Positions 7,786 to 16,678 of a stretch of 64,000 nt of DNA are shown piece by piece. A program made the position numbers and the translations under genes. Where the stretch lies: contig NZ_FMXE01000016.1 in NCBI RefSeq assembly GCF_900103735.1, positions 1-64,000 of the forward strand, given 5' to 3'. This stretch comes from Algoriphagus alkaliphilus (GTDB lineage Bacteria > Bacteroidota > Bacteroidia > Cytophagales > Cyclobacteriaceae). The notes under the pieces were generated by a model. That model was not told the origin of the DNA, made no database searches, and was given only the letters and a program-made list of their open reading frames with translations. How positions within the stretch are numbered: the stretch's first letter is position 1; the number at the start of each line of letters is the position of its first letter.

Positions 7786-9180
7786 GTGTCGCTTATCAAA
7801 TCTATTTCAGGAATCAGGGGAACTATTGGCGGAAAAGCCGGTGAGGGACTCACTCCTGTGGACGTTGTAAAATTTACCGCAGCTTACGGAGCCTGGGTCA
7901 TCGAAAAAACGAATAACCCCAAAGTTGTAATCGGCAGAGATGCCAGAATTTCAGGTGACATGATTTCCAGACTGGTATCGGCTACCCTTCAGGGTATGGG
8001 CATTCATGTGATTGACCTCGGGCTGAGTACGACACCCACTGTAGAATATGCCGTTCCCCTCGAAAATGCCGGCGGGGGAATCATCCTGACAGCCAGTCAC
8101 AATCCGATTCAATGGAACGCCCTAAAACTGCTGAATTCTGTCGGTGAATTTATTTCGGATGAAGAAGGAAAATCAATTCTGGGAAAAGCAGAAAATGAAG
8201 ATTTTTCCTTTGCTGAGGTAAAAAAACTGGGTTCTTACTCCAAAATAGATGATTACATCGACCGTCACATTCAGCATGTGTTGGATCTTGATCTGGTAGA
8301 CGTCAAGGCGATCAAAGCAAGAAATTTCAAAATTGTAGTAGATGGAGTTAACTCTACGGGAGGGATAGCTATCCCAAAATTGCTTCGTGCACTGGGAGTC
8401 TCTGAAATTGAGGAAATGTACTGCACCCCAAACGGTCACTTCCCACACAACCCTGAGCCACTACCTGAAAACCTTCGAGACATCTCTAAGAAATTAGAAA
8501 AAGGGAGCTTTGATCTGGGAATCGTAGTTGACCCGGATGTGGATCGACTGGCCTTTGTTAATGAAGACGGTTCTATGTTTGGTGAAGAATACACATTGGT
8601 GGCAGTAGCAGATTATGTGCTGAGCAAAACTCCCGGCAATACCGTATCCAATCTCTCTTCTACCCGGGCGCTTCGTGATGTAACCGAAAAAAGAGGTGGC
8701 ACTTACACCGCCGCCGCAGTTGGTGAAGTCAATGTGGTAAATCAAATGAAGGCTGTAAATGCCGTCATCGGTGGAGAAGGAAATGGTGGAATTATCTACC
8801 CCGCTTCCCATAATGGTCGAGATGCATTAGTCGGAGTGGCCTTATTCCTGACGCATCTGGCAAACTTTGGTAAGTCAAGCTCTATGCTGAGAGCGACCTA
8901 TCCCAACTATCACATTTCGAAAAATAAGATTGAACTGACTCCTCAAATCAACGTGGATAATATCCTTCTCGAAATCAAAAACAAATACAAAAAGCATCCA
9001 ATCAATGATATTGACGGCGTGAAAATCGAGTTTGAAAAAGAATGGGTTCATTTGAGAAAGTCAAATACAGAACCGATCATCCGAATTTACTCCGAGTCAG
9101 AATCTGAAGCGACGGCGGAGCATTTGGCAAAGAAAATAATGCAGGACATCAAAGAAGTAGTCAGTGCCTCTATGATCTAA
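7786..9180 (+). CDS. glmM: Phosphoglucosamine mutase / phosphomannomutase family
   Basis: Alpha-D-phosphohexomutase that moves phosphate between C6 and C1 of a hexose phosphate; in Bacteroidota this type usually makes GlcN-1-P for UDP-GlcNAc. The phosphoserine loop TASHNP has Ser104; the metal loop DPDVDR lies at residues 249-254; the sugar loop GEGNGG is near residue 334; the phosphate loop SNTEPIIRIY is near the C-terminus. 464 residues, full length. The start is a GTG at 7786, since no ATG lies between it and SISGIRGT. GlcN versus mannose specificity cannot be decided by eye. glmS, which makes its likely substrate, is at 32747. Confidence 0.9.
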   Translation: MSLIKSISGIRGTIGGKAGEGLTPVDVVKFTAAYGAWVIEKTNNPKVVIGRDARISGDMISRLVSATLQGMGIHVIDLGLSTTPTVEYAVPLENAGGGIILTASHNPIQWNALKLLNSVGEFISDEEGKSILGKAENEDFSFAEVKKLGSYSKIDDYIDRHIQHVLDLDLVDVKAIKARNFKIVVDGVNSTGGIAIPKLLRALGVSEIEEMYCTPNGHFPHNPEPLPENLRDISKKLEKGSFDLGIVVDPDVDRLAFVNEDGSMFGEEYTLVAVADYVLSKTPGNTVSNLSSTRALRDVTEKRGGTYTAAAVGEVNVVNQMKAVNAVIGGEGNGGIIYPASHNGRDALVGVALFLTHLANFGKSSSMLRATYPNYHISKNKIELTPQINVDNILLEIKNKYKKHPINDIDGVKIEFEKEWVHLRKSNTEPIIRIYSESESEATAEHLAKKIMQDIKEVVSASMI

Positions 9181-9212
9181 CCTGCAATTCTCAGCACCCC
9201 AACCCTAAAACG

Positions 9213-10355
9213 ATGAAGGTTTATTTTGACAATGCCGCCACCACAGCCATGGACGATCGGGTGATCGAAGCCATGCTTCCTTTTATGAAATCTCATTTTG
9301 GAAATCCTTCCTCCGTCCACAGTCATGGACGTGAGGTGAGAAGTGCCATCGAGAAATCCAGAAAAAAAGTAGCGGAATTGCTTAATGCCAGTCCCTCGGA
9401 GATTTTCTTCACATCGGGTGGAACCGAGGCCGACAACACCGCATTAGTATGTGGAATTGAAAGCCATGGGATCACACACGCCATCACTTCCCCGATTGAG
9501 CACCATGCAGTACTTCATACGCTGGAAGTTTTGGCAAAAAAAGGAGCGGTCAGACTCCACTTACTTGAAGTCAATGAAAAAGGGGAAATCAATCTGGACC
9601 ATCTCAAGTCTTTGCTGAAAGAGAACCCAAAAAGTCTGGTCTCCCTAATGCATGCAAATAATGAAATCGGAAACCTGAATGATTTGGATCGCATTGGAAC
9701 ATTGGCAAAAGAATATGACGCATTTTTTCATTCGGATACTGTTCAGACAATCGGGCATTTTATACACGACCTGAAAAACCTGCATGTGGATTCCTTAGTT
9801 GCAGGCGGTCACAAATTTCATGGCCCTAAAGGCTCGGGGTTCCTTTTTGTGAGAAAAGGCAAAAAAATCCACCCGCTTATCCATGGTGGAGCGCAGGAGC
9901 GCAACATGCGTGGAGGAACTGAAAATGTGATTGGAATTATCGGAATTGCCAAAGCACTTGAACTTGCCTATGAAGATATGGCAGGCCACCGCACACACAT
10001 TGAAAAGATAAAAACGCATTTCATCAAAAAGCTCACAGATGATATTCCGGGAGTATCATTCAACGGACTGTCAGAAGATTTAGAAAAAAGCCTTTATACG
10101 GTTTTGAATGTGAGTCTTCCGCCATCTGATTCTAACCGCGGCATGTTGCTTTTCAATTTAGACTTAGAAGGGATATCTGCTTCGGGTGGGTCTGCCTGCA
10201 GCTCAGGAGCAACTGTCGGTTCTCATGTGCTAAGAGCACTGGATCACAATCCGGAACGCGATTCTGTACGGTTTTCCTTCAGCCGCTTTAATACCATTGA
10301 AGAGGTCGACTATACGGTTGGAAAGCTAAAAGAACTTTACGCTGTTGAAGCTTAA
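9213..10355 (+). CDS. Cysteine desulfurase (NifS/IscS type)
   Basis: PLP enzyme that takes sulfur from cysteine as a persulfide for Fe-S clusters and tRNA thiolation. N-terminal YFDNAATT, the PLP-binding His200-Lys201 in GGHKFHGPKG, and the catalytic loop Cys329 in SACSSG are all present. 380 residues, typical for class I enzymes. It begins 32 bp after the mutase stop, so the two are probably co-transcribed. No iscU or suf genes are nearby, so its partner is unknown. Confidence 0.95.
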   Translation: MKVYFDNAATTAMDDRVIEAMLPFMKSHFGNPSSVHSHGREVRSAIEKSRKKVAELLNASPSEIFFTSGGTEADNTALVCGIESHGITHAITSPIEHHAVLHTLEVLAKKGAVRLHLLEVNEKGEINLDHLKSLLKENPKSLVSLMHANNEIGNLNDLDRIGTLAKEYDAFFHSDTVQTIGHFIHDLKNLHVDSLVAGGHKFHGPKGSGFLFVRKGKKIHPLIHGGAQERNMRGGTENVIGIIGIAKALELAYEDMAGHRTHIEKIKTHFIKKLTDDIPGVSFNGLSEDLEKSLYTVLNVSLPPSDSNRGMLLFNLDLEGISASGGSACSSGATVGSHVLRALDHNPERDSVRFSFSRFNTIEEVDYTVGKLKELYAVEA

Positions 10356-10361
10356 TAAAAA

Positions 10362-10500
10362 GCGGATGTCTCAAAAGGACTGATGGTGTCAACCTGAGCG
10401 GAGTCGAAGGCCATTTGCAGTGAATTCAACCGCATTTTGATTTCCCACCACGGTGGGCAACCTGCTCAATGTGACAGACAGCAGTTAGGAGACAGCCTCT
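10362..10500. repeat. Interspersed GTCTCA...GAGACAGCC element, copy 1
   Basis: A 139-bp element just after the cysteine desulfurase stop. Its ends, ATGTCTCA and GGAGACAGCC, are inverted copies of each other with one mismatch in GTCTC flanks. It aligns along its length with copy 2 at 45271-45486: TGTCAACCTGAGC, CGAAGGCC, CGCATTT, CTGCTCAA-GTGACA and GAGACAGCC occur in the same order in both. A CCCACCACGGTGGG hairpin lies in the middle. It separates two convergent genes and may also end transcription. Confidence 0.75.
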
Positions 10501-10527
10501 TTTTTATTCCCCCCAATTCTTCCACTG

Positions 10528-11271
10528 TTATTTTGCCGGTTTATATCCAATAGCGTAAGGAGTCCAGATTTCGTAGATCGGTGCTCCTGTTGAGCTCAGA
10601 CCACTGTGATGCCATTCCCCATCGATTACCTGAAAATCAAATCCTAAACTGGCGCCTACGCGGGAGTTATCTCTTGAGAAAAAGGTGATGTTTTCGATGT
10701 ATTTCCCATTTACTGCAGAGTAAGTCCCGCCACCTGTACCAGAAAACTCCCTGGTTTCCGAGTTGAAAGCGATCCATTGAAACCGACCTCCACTCAATAT
10801 TTTGACTGTTCTCCGAGCACCGGGAGTAGAACGTGAGATTTGATCGTCACTTTTTCTTCCGGTAATCACCCAATTGCCGGTCAGGTCATCTTTTGCCTCA
10901 GATATTCGTTCCCAGATTTCGACCAGCATCCCGTTGTTTGTATTTGCAGAAAGCACGAGTTTTTTTCCATCCAGTTCGATTTTAAAGGGAGTGGTTGTAC
11001 CGATCTGAAGCGGATTAAGTGTAAAAAAATCAAGCGTTTCGGAATATTTATCCCCTTCAAATTTATATGGACCACCACCGGCTCCGATGAAGGTATTGTC
11101 TGCTACATTTTTGACACCAAAGGCGAAATAATCATCCTGATAAATTTTGATATACTCCTGATCAGTTACCGCATTTCCATTTTGGCTCACCAATTTCCAG
11201 GATCCTTCTAGACTTTGACCTAATACCCAACTTGTCAGGAAGAGAAGGGGAAGAAGCAAATATTTTTTCAT
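10528..11271 (-). CDS. Secreted protein with two tandem lipocalin-like domains
   Basis: 247 residues from the ATG at 11271 (MKKYLLLPLL); the upstream in-frame extension would spoil the signal peptide. After an N-terminal signal peptide (about 18 residues), two similar beta-rich halves follow: each starts with a G-S-W-K-L / G-N-W-V-I motif and contains a D-x-F-x-W/F-G...GGGxY block (GAGGGPYKF and GTGGGTYSA). This is typical of small secreted Bacteroidota proteins of the lipocalin-like kind. No enzymatic motif is seen. It stands alone; function unknown. Confidence 0.7.
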   Translation of the reverse strand: MKKYLLLPLLFLTSWVLGQSLEGSWKLVSQNGNAVTDQEYIKIYQDDYFAFGVKNVADNTFIGAGGGPYKFEGDKYSETLDFFTLNPLQIGTTTPFKIELDGKKLVLSANTNNGMLVEIWERISEAKDDLTGNWVITGRKSDDQISRSTPGARRTVKILSGGRFQWIAFNSETREFSGTGGGTYSAVNGKYIENITFFSRDNSRVGASLGFDFQVIDGEWHHSGLSSTGAPIYEIWTPYAIGYKPAK

Positions 11272-11379
11272 GGTTAATAAGGTTAAATTCACATGCTATG
11301 AAGTTCAGGAACAAAGTACATAATTCCAACATTTTATCAGTGAGTGGCAAATAGAGAGGATCAAAAAAATGAATCAATT

Positions 11380-11703
11380 ATGAGAGATTTTTATTTGGGA
11401 GGCTCAATTTCAGAGGTTTTTGAAATGCTGCCAGAATACCGGGTTAAAAAAGTGAAGCTTGGTACCCGGGAAATTGGCCTAGTCCGAATCGGTGAAAGGA
11501 TTTACGGTTTTTCTTCTTTTTGTCCACATCGGGGAGCTTCACTGATTCAAGGAAGCATCAACTCGCAGGGAGAAATTATCTGCCCTCTACACCAATACCG
11601 ATTTGAACTTAAAACAGGGCAAGCCAAAGCCGGTGATTGTGCCGATCTTCAAACCTATCCTTGTGAGCTTTCCGAAATAGGCTTAATAATTACGCTGCCA
11701 TAA
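11380..11703 (+). CDS. Rieske [2Fe-2S] ferredoxin-like protein
   Basis: 107 residues. The two Rieske boxes are complete: Cys48-x-His50 in CPHRGA and Cys68-x2-His71 in CPLHQY. There is no membrane anchor or signal, so it is a soluble ferredoxin of the NirD or dioxygenase-ferredoxin kind. The ATG at 11380 is the first in-frame ATG; a GTG at 11344 would extend the N-terminus by 12 polar residues with no family support. No reductase or oxygenase gene is beside it. Confidence 0.88.
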   Translation: MRDFYLGGSISEVFEMLPEYRVKKVKLGTREIGLVRIGERIYGFSSFCPHRGASLIQGSINSQGEIICPLHQYRFELKTGQAKAGDCADLQTYPCELSEIGLIITLP

Positions 11704-11706
11704 ATC

Positions 11707-12051
11707 TCAATGAAGTTTTGACCCATTGGGAACCAATCGCTCCACAGAGGCAAGTACTATTCCTCCTTCAATGGATGTGAATCCTGTGACCAAAACTTCC
11801 GACATAAAATCGGCGATTTGCCGTGGCTTGAAATTACAAACACACAGCACCTGCCTTCCTATCAAATCAGCCGGAAGATACAAATCTGTCACTTGGGCCG
11901 AGGATTTTTTGACTCCAAGCTCATGTCCCAAGTCTATCCAAATTTTATACGCCGGTTTACGGGCATTTTCAAATAATTCTGCTTGGATAATCGTGCCAAC
12001 CCTAAGGCCTAATTTGAGGAAATCTTCTAAGTCAATCGTTTGCATAGCCAT
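11707..12051 (-). CDS. csaA: CsaA-type tRNA-binding protein
   Basis: 114 residues, a single OB-fold tRNA-binding domain like the C-terminal domain of MetRS and EMAP-II. The characteristic LRVGTI near the N-terminus, the YKIWIDLG strand, and the LVCNFKPR-like segment (CVCNFKPRQIADFMSEVLV) match CsaA, a dimeric protein with reported chaperone activity. Its stop lies 3 bp from the Rieske stop; the two genes converge with no spacer. Confidence 0.9.
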   Translation of the reverse strand: MAMQTIDLEDFLKLGLRVGTIIQAELFENARKPAYKIWIDLGHELGVKKSSAQVTDLYLPADLIGRQVLCVCNFKPRQIADFMSEVLVTGFTSIEGGIVLASVERLVPNGSKLH

Positions 12052-12119
12052 TTTTTTTCTTAATTTTAGAAACCTTTTGCTAATCCACTAGTTTAACCCT
12101 TCATAATTAAATATAACTC

Positions 12120-12482
12120 ATGTTAAATTTAACCGCATCTCATTTTAAAAAGTCGGCATTACTCAGTGTAGCTGTTTTGTTTTTGGCACTGATAGCAGTA
12201 GATGCTTCTGCGCAATCAGAAAATGGGAAAATCGAGGAAATTAACAGCAGGAATAGCGATAAAATAATCTTAGAGGATCATACGGTGATCAATGATCATT
12301 CATCTCCCTCCCTGCTTGCTCCTAAAGTGAATGTCACTCAAAAAGCCCTTCCCACTTTAGTAAAAAAAGATTTAAACACAGGGGAGGTTATTTCAGAAAA
12401 AGAGGCGAGAAAGAATGACTCCCCTTCGACGCTTTCCTTCAACATTTTTTTATATATCGTTGATAAATTTAAAGCAGATTAA
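12120..12482 (+). CDS. Hypothetical secreted protein
   Basis: 120 residues. A membrane-spanning signal peptide (residues about 10-31, ending DASAQ) is clear; the rest is polar and low in aromatic residues with no motif I recognise. A bidirectional terminator lies 15 bp after the stop. Function unknown. Confidence 0.6.
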   Translation: MLNLTASHFKKSALLSVAVLFLALIAVDASAQSENGKIEEINSRNSDKIILEDHTVINDHSSPSLLAPKVNVTQKALPTLVKKDLNTGEVISEKEARKNDSPSTLSFNIFLYIVDKFKAD

Positions 12483-12496
12483 TAATCACCATCAAA

Positions 12497-12527
12497 ACAA
12501 AAAAAGAGGCTTTCGGCCTCTTTTTTT
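12497..12527. terminator. Bidirectional intrinsic terminator
   Basis: AAAAAAGAGGC-TTTC-GGCCTCTTTTTTT: a GC-rich stem flanked by A and T runs, so it can work both ways. It sits between convergent genes ending at 12482 and 12531. Confidence 0.92.
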
Positions 12528-12530
12528 GTT

Positions 12531-13265
12531 TTATGTGTCTTGTAAAAACTTTTCAAGTTCGGCGAGACTTATTTTCCCTTCATAGTATGCACGGCCAAAA
12601 ACGGCTGCAGTCATACCCATATCCCGAAGTTTTTTGAAATCATCAATCCCCCTTACTCCTCCCGATGCTGCTACATGGATCGATGGAAATTTGTCAAGAA
12701 TTTCTTTATAAAGCTCAAAATTCGGACCCTGCATCACACCGTCACGGGTGACATCCGAACACTTGAGATATTTTAAACCTCTGTCATAAAAAAACTCGAT
12801 ATGATCAAAAAGGTCTATTTCAGTCTTTTTAAGCCAACCTTTGATTTTTATTTTATGGTCTTCTGGATTGGTGTCTGCTGCCAGATTTATTTTTTCTCTC
12901 CCATAGGATAAAAGGAACTGAGCAAATCGCTCCGGGTGATTTGCAGCTGCAGAGGCAATGGTCACAGTTTTGGCACCAAACTCAAAACACTTAATTACGT
13001 CACCATCCGTAGAAACTCCTCCGGTAAAATCAACTAATAGATCTGTGTATCCTGCTATGGCCTCTAAAATGTGATAATTTTTTGGTTCACCTCTTCTTGC
13101 TCCATCAAGATCGACCAAATGAAGTCGTTTGATTCCAATACCCTCAAATGTCTGCGCAATTTCCAGCGGGTTACTTGAAATCACCTCCTGAGTTGCAAAA
13201 TCGCCTCTTTTCAAGCGGACACATTTACCATCAATTAGCCAAATGGAGGGAATTATTTCAAACAT
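12531..13265 (-). CDS. HisA-like TIM barrel lacking the N-terminal catalytic Asp
   Basis: 244 residues from the ATG at 13265 (MFEIIPSIWL); the open frame upstream has no family match. The whole chain aligns with HisA, the ProFAR isomerase of histidine synthesis: LIDGKCVRL, RLHLVDLDGA, KIKGW, RDGVMQGP, AASGGV, GRAYYEGKISL. However, the first catalytic residue, Asp in the normal A-I-D-L motif, is Trp9 here (codon TGG). Asp131 (second catalytic Asp) remains; the usual Thr of the phosphate-side motif is Ser170 (CSDVTRDG). GGGI is changed to TGGV. No other his gene is adjacent. It may be a paralogue with changed or lost activity. Confidence 0.8.
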   Translation of the reverse strand: MFEIIPSIWLIDGKCVRLKRGDFATQEVISSNPLEIAQTFEGIGIKRLHLVDLDGARRGEPKNYHILEAIAGYTDLLVDFTGGVSTDGDVIKCFEFGAKTVTIASAAANHPERFAQFLLSYGREKINLAADTNPEDHKIKIKGWLKKTEIDLFDHIEFFYDRGLKYLKCSDVTRDGVMQGPNFELYKEILDKFPSIHVAASGGVRGIDDFKKLRDMGMTAAVFGRAYYEGKISLAELEKFLQDT

Positions 13266-13427
13266 GGATTTTTGGATTCGTGAGATTTGGAAAATTGAAA
13301 ATGTAATTGCTTGCTTAAATATACTACTGATGCGCTGTATAAAAAGCGGCAAAAGCCAAAACTTTACATTTTCACAAAAGAGCCGGGTAATTCTATGCCT
13401 CTCCTATAAAAAATAGCAGTTTTTTTA

Positions 13428-14429
13428 TCAATGAATCAAACGCCCAATTCTGCCATTGCCTCCAGAGGCCCAGGTTGAATTTCCGTCCGAAGAAACCTTG
13501 ACAGCATGGTACCCGGTCATTGAAAAATTTTCCCAATTCAATCCCTCATCCTTTGAAAAATCTGAGCCAGATGGGCCAACAGCAATCACAATTCCAATCT
13601 TCTTGAAATACCCCAAACCTGAACGATATCCAAGAGGTGAAGCGATTGGATTCTCGAACGAATCGCCACCAAATCTAACAGCATTTCGATCCCTGAAATC
13701 AGGTTTGGTATAATCACCACCCACAGCTACTATTCCTGATTCAATACTTGTGACCGCAAAAATCCCCTGAGAAGCTTCTCCTTGAAGCATGGGAGTTTTT
13801 ACTTTATCCCATGTTTGATCCGAAAAATCATATAAATATAAATTGGATATCGATCCTCCTGTCCCAAAAATCAATCCTTTTTTGGTAGCAATTAAGGAGG
13901 AAGCACTAGCTGCAAAAGCAGCCTCACCTGTTTCTGCTGGAGGCAAATTCTCCAAAGACTTCCAGTTTTTACCTCCATCCAAGGTCTCTAAGACCATCCA
14001 ATTCCCATTGACAGGGTCTCCGATCAGGAATCCTCTTTTTTTATTTAAGAAACTTATCCCGTCAAAAAAGGCCTGATCGCCTTCCTCGTGAACGCAATCC
14101 CACGTCCTGCCCCCGTTTTCAGTTCTTAAAATAAGAGCAGGCTGACCTGCTGAGGCCACCACAGCGGTATTTGCATCAAATGCCTGTATTGATCGAAAAT
14201 CTACCGAATCCAAACCTGCAATTACGCCATGTTCCCAAGTTTCTCCTCCATTTGTGGTTTTGAGCCAAGTTCCTCCGCTTCCACTTGCCCAACAAACTTG
14301 ACCTGAAACAGGTGAAAGCCCCCTTAGGGAGGCTTTCACAGGTGTATCAAACTCTTTCCATTGAAGATTTTGAGATTGGGAAAAAATCACCCAAAATAAT
14401 CCCAGGAACAAAAGCGTACTTAACTTCAT
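13428..14429 (-). CDS. Secreted BNR/Ycf48-like beta-propeller protein
   Basis: 333 residues with an N-terminal signal peptide (residues 1-20). Repeated TTNGGETWE, TENGGRTWD, TLDGGKNWK and DEGLNWEN Asp-box motifs mark a Ycf48/BNR-type propeller. Such proteins are often annotated as oxidoreductases, but no cofactor site is visible; photosystem II assembly factor Ycf48 is the best-known relative. The ATG overlaps the stop of the isomerase gene upstream by 4 nt (ATGA), so the two are translationally coupled. It is the last gene of the susCD operon. Confidence 0.8.
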   Translation of the reverse strand: MKLSTLLFLGLFWVIFSQSQNLQWKEFDTPVKASLRGLSPVSGQVCWASGSGGTWLKTTNGGETWEHGVIAGLDSVDFRSIQAFDANTAVVASAGQPALILRTENGGRTWDCVHEEGDQAFFDGISFLNKKRGFLIGDPVNGNWMVLETLDGGKNWKSLENLPPAETGEAAFAASASSLIATKKGLIFGTGGSISNLYLYDFSDQTWDKVKTPMLQGEASQGIFAVTSIESGIVAVGGDYTKPDFRDRNAVRFGGDSFENPIASPLGYRSGLGYFKKIGIVIAVGPSGSDFSKDEGLNWENFSMTGYHAVKVSSDGNSTWASGGNGRIGRLIH

Positions 14430-15340
14430 ACAATGTCCACTTTGCGATAAGCTTCAATCAGTGCTTTTTCACCGTCTACTCCCGGCAAGGCATTGCCGTG
14501 CTCCATCCCCATTACTCCGGTAAATCCCTTGGAATTGATGTATTTGAACACATTTCCATAATGAATCTCTCCAGTCCCCGGTTCTTTACGGCCGGGATTG
14601 TCCCCAATCTGAATGTAGGCAATTTCGCTCCAGGTTTTCTCCATAGTCGCGATGAGATTACCCTCATTTCGCTGCATGTGGTAAATATCGTAGAGGATTT
14701 TACAGCTCGGACTGCTGACTGCCTTGCAGATCATGTAGGTCTGATCCGCATGACGGAGAAAGAGATCCGGATTGTCACTCAATGGCTCCAATACCATGGT
14801 CAATCCATGTGGCTCAAGAATTTCAGCAGCTCTTTTCAGGGCTTCAATCACATTCCCTGTCTGTACACCCATCGGGAGATTGCGCTCAAAATAGCCCGGT
14901 ACAACGGTCGCCCATTTGGCACCTACCCGTTTGGCTACCTCAACTGACTCTCGGCAGGTTTTGAGAAAAACATCCAAAAATTCCTGCTTTCCGGTAGTCA
15001 AAGAAACTTTCCAATTGTCTCCGCCATCGATTACAAATACACCCATTCGCATGCCCAGATCATTGAGGGTTTTCCCGATCAACTCCTGATCTGCCACCGA
15101 CCTTTTCAGCATGCCGTTGTCTTCCAATGACCGGAATCCCTGGTCTGCCATGAATTTCAATTCATCGACAATGCCTCCGGGAGCAGAATTTTTAAACATT
15201 CCGAAATGCGGCGCAAAGTCCATTTTAAAGGTTGGAGCCGGAACTTTTTCAGCTCCAAAAGCAGGAATACTCATCGCTCCGGCTGTACCCAAAAGGGCAC
15301 TGCCTAATCCCATTCGCTTAATAAATCCTCTTCTTTCCAT
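14426..15340 (-). CDS. Tat-exported TIM-barrel sugar isomerase/epimerase (AP endonuclease 2 family)
   Basis: 304 residues. Residues 1-30 are a twin-arginine signal (ERRGFIKRMGLG, then a hydrophobic segment ending FGA), so the protein is sent folded to the periplasm. The rest is a xylose-isomerase-like barrel close to hydroxypyruvate isomerases: metal-ligand segments VLEPLSD, LYDIYHMQRNEG and EIHYGNV are visible. The substrate cannot be read from sequence. The gene starts 3 bp after the oxidoreductase stop and overlaps the next gene by 4 nt. Confidence 0.88.
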   Translation of the reverse strand: MERRGFIKRMGLGSALLGTAGAMSIPAFGAEKVPAPTFKMDFAPHFGMFKNSAPGGIVDELKFMADQGFRSLEDNGMLKRSVADQELIGKTLNDLGMRMGVFVIDGGDNWKVSLTTGKQEFLDVFLKTCRESVEVAKRVGAKWATVVPGYFERNLPMGVQTGNVIEALKRAAEILEPHGLTMVLEPLSDNPDLFLRHADQTYMICKAVSSPSCKILYDIYHMQRNEGNLIATMEKTWSEIAYIQIGDNPGRKEPGTGEIHYGNVFKYINSKGFTGVMGMEHGNALPGVDGEKALIEAYRKVDIV

Positions 15341-15343
15341 AGT

Positions 15344-16657
15344 TTAAACGACTTTGGATTTACCAGGAATGGCATGTGGATAATAGCCGTCAGCTCCAGG
15401 AAGGATCTTCGGCATAGCATCCCAAGCCAGTTTTTCAGGGAATAAGTCCACAGTACCGTTTAGCGCTTCATCCCAAGTCAGGACCTTCCCTGAATAGGTA
15501 GCGTAGCGTCCCATAATCGCAGTCATGGTGGACTTAGCGGCATTCTCTGCATCGGCAAACTTGTATTCGCCTTTGACCAAAGTTGCCCATAGTTCATCAT
15601 GCTCAGTCTGATATGGGTTAGGCTGATTTTCCCGATTGTGGGTATAGATTGGATTTCCCTTCCAGTCAGTCATCACGCCATGGTTGCCCGCACTCAGGAA
15701 AACCTTTCCTTTGGTTCCTTGGAATGTCTCATCCACACGATTGGCAGCACCCGGGAAATGGCGGCACTCGGAGTGAATCACAGAGCCATCGGCATAGGTA
15801 AACGTTATCACGTGATGGTCGAAAATTTCCCCGTGGTCTTTGCCGGTTCGGACAGCCCGTCCTCCGGTTCCTTCTGCTTTTACCGGGTAGGAATTTTTAG
15901 CCCAATTGGCAATGTCAATGTTGTGAACATGCTGTTCTACGATATGATCACCACATAGCCAGTTGAAATAATACCAGTTTCTCATTTGGTACTCCATCTC
16001 GGTTTGCTCCGGCTTACGTTCACGCACCCAGACTCCGCCATCATTCCAGTACACTTGACCGCCGACGATTTCTCCCAAATCCCCGTTGTGAACTCGCTTC
16101 ATGACCTCGCGGTAGTTGTTCTGATAGTGACGCTGTAGACCAACGACCACGTTTAGTTTTTTGGCTTTAGCCACTTCAGCGGCAGCCAATACTTTTCGGA
16201 TGCCTGCAGCATCGGTAGCCATTGGTTTTTCTGCAAAAATCTGCTTCCCCTGATTTACTGCTTCTTCAAAATGGGAAGGACGAAAACCCGGAGGCGCGGC
16301 CAATATCACCACGTCAGCCTCAGCCATTGCTTTTTTGTATCCGTCAAACCCGACGAATCTTTTTTCAACGGGCACATCTACTTTATCTTTACCATACTTG
16401 TCAAAAATAGCTTTGTAGCTACTGTCCATTCGATCCTGAAAGGCATCTGCCATGGCAACCAATTTGATTGGGTGTCCAGTCTCGAAAGCCTGAAATACTG
16501 CACCGGTGCCTCGGCCTCCGCAGCCAATGACGGCGAGCTTCAGCTCATTTGCAGGAGCTGCATACGCCCCCGGAACGATAAAAGAAGGGGCCAAAATCCC
16601 CCCTGTGACCAAGGCCGAAGTTTTGATAAAGTCCCTCCGTGAATTAAGAGTTTTCAT
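15344..16657 (-). CDS. Tat-exported Gfo/Idh/MocA family oxidoreductase
   Basis: 437 residues. A twin-arginine signal (SRRDFIKTSALV) precedes a Rossmann domain with GCGGRGTGA and the diagnostic EKPMATD motif of the family. The C-terminal half has conserved HVHNIDIANW and GDHIVEQ segments seen in the longer, exported members, which resemble glucose-fructose oxidoreductase and GH109-type enzymes with tightly bound NAD(P). It probably oxidises or epimerises a sugar taken up by SusCD, together with the exported isomerase next to it. Spacing to both neighbours is below 25 bp. Confidence 0.9.
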   Translation of the reverse strand: MKTLNSRRDFIKTSALVTGGILAPSFIVPGAYAAPANELKLAVIGCGGRGTGAVFQAFETGHPIKLVAMADAFQDRMDSSYKAIFDKYGKDKVDVPVEKRFVGFDGYKKAMAEADVVILAAPPGFRPSHFEEAVNQGKQIFAEKPMATDAAGIRKVLAAAEVAKAKKLNVVVGLQRHYQNNYREVMKRVHNGDLGEIVGGQVYWNDGGVWVRERKPEQTEMEYQMRNWYYFNWLCGDHIVEQHVHNIDIANWAKNSYPVKAEGTGGRAVRTGKDHGEIFDHHVITFTYADGSVIHSECRHFPGAANRVDETFQGTKGKVFLSAGNHGVMTDWKGNPIYTHNRENQPNPYQTEHDELWATLVKGEYKFADAENAAKSTMTAIMGRYATYSGKVLTWDEALNGTVDLFPEKLAWDAMPKILPGADGYYPHAIPGKSKVV

Positions 16658-16678
16658 AGATATGGTTAGTTAGGGTTG

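Noticed and set aside
14285..14947. 220-residue open frame on the plus strand
   Set aside because: It lies antisense to the isomerase and BNR genes, both with clear domains and signals; no motif is present.
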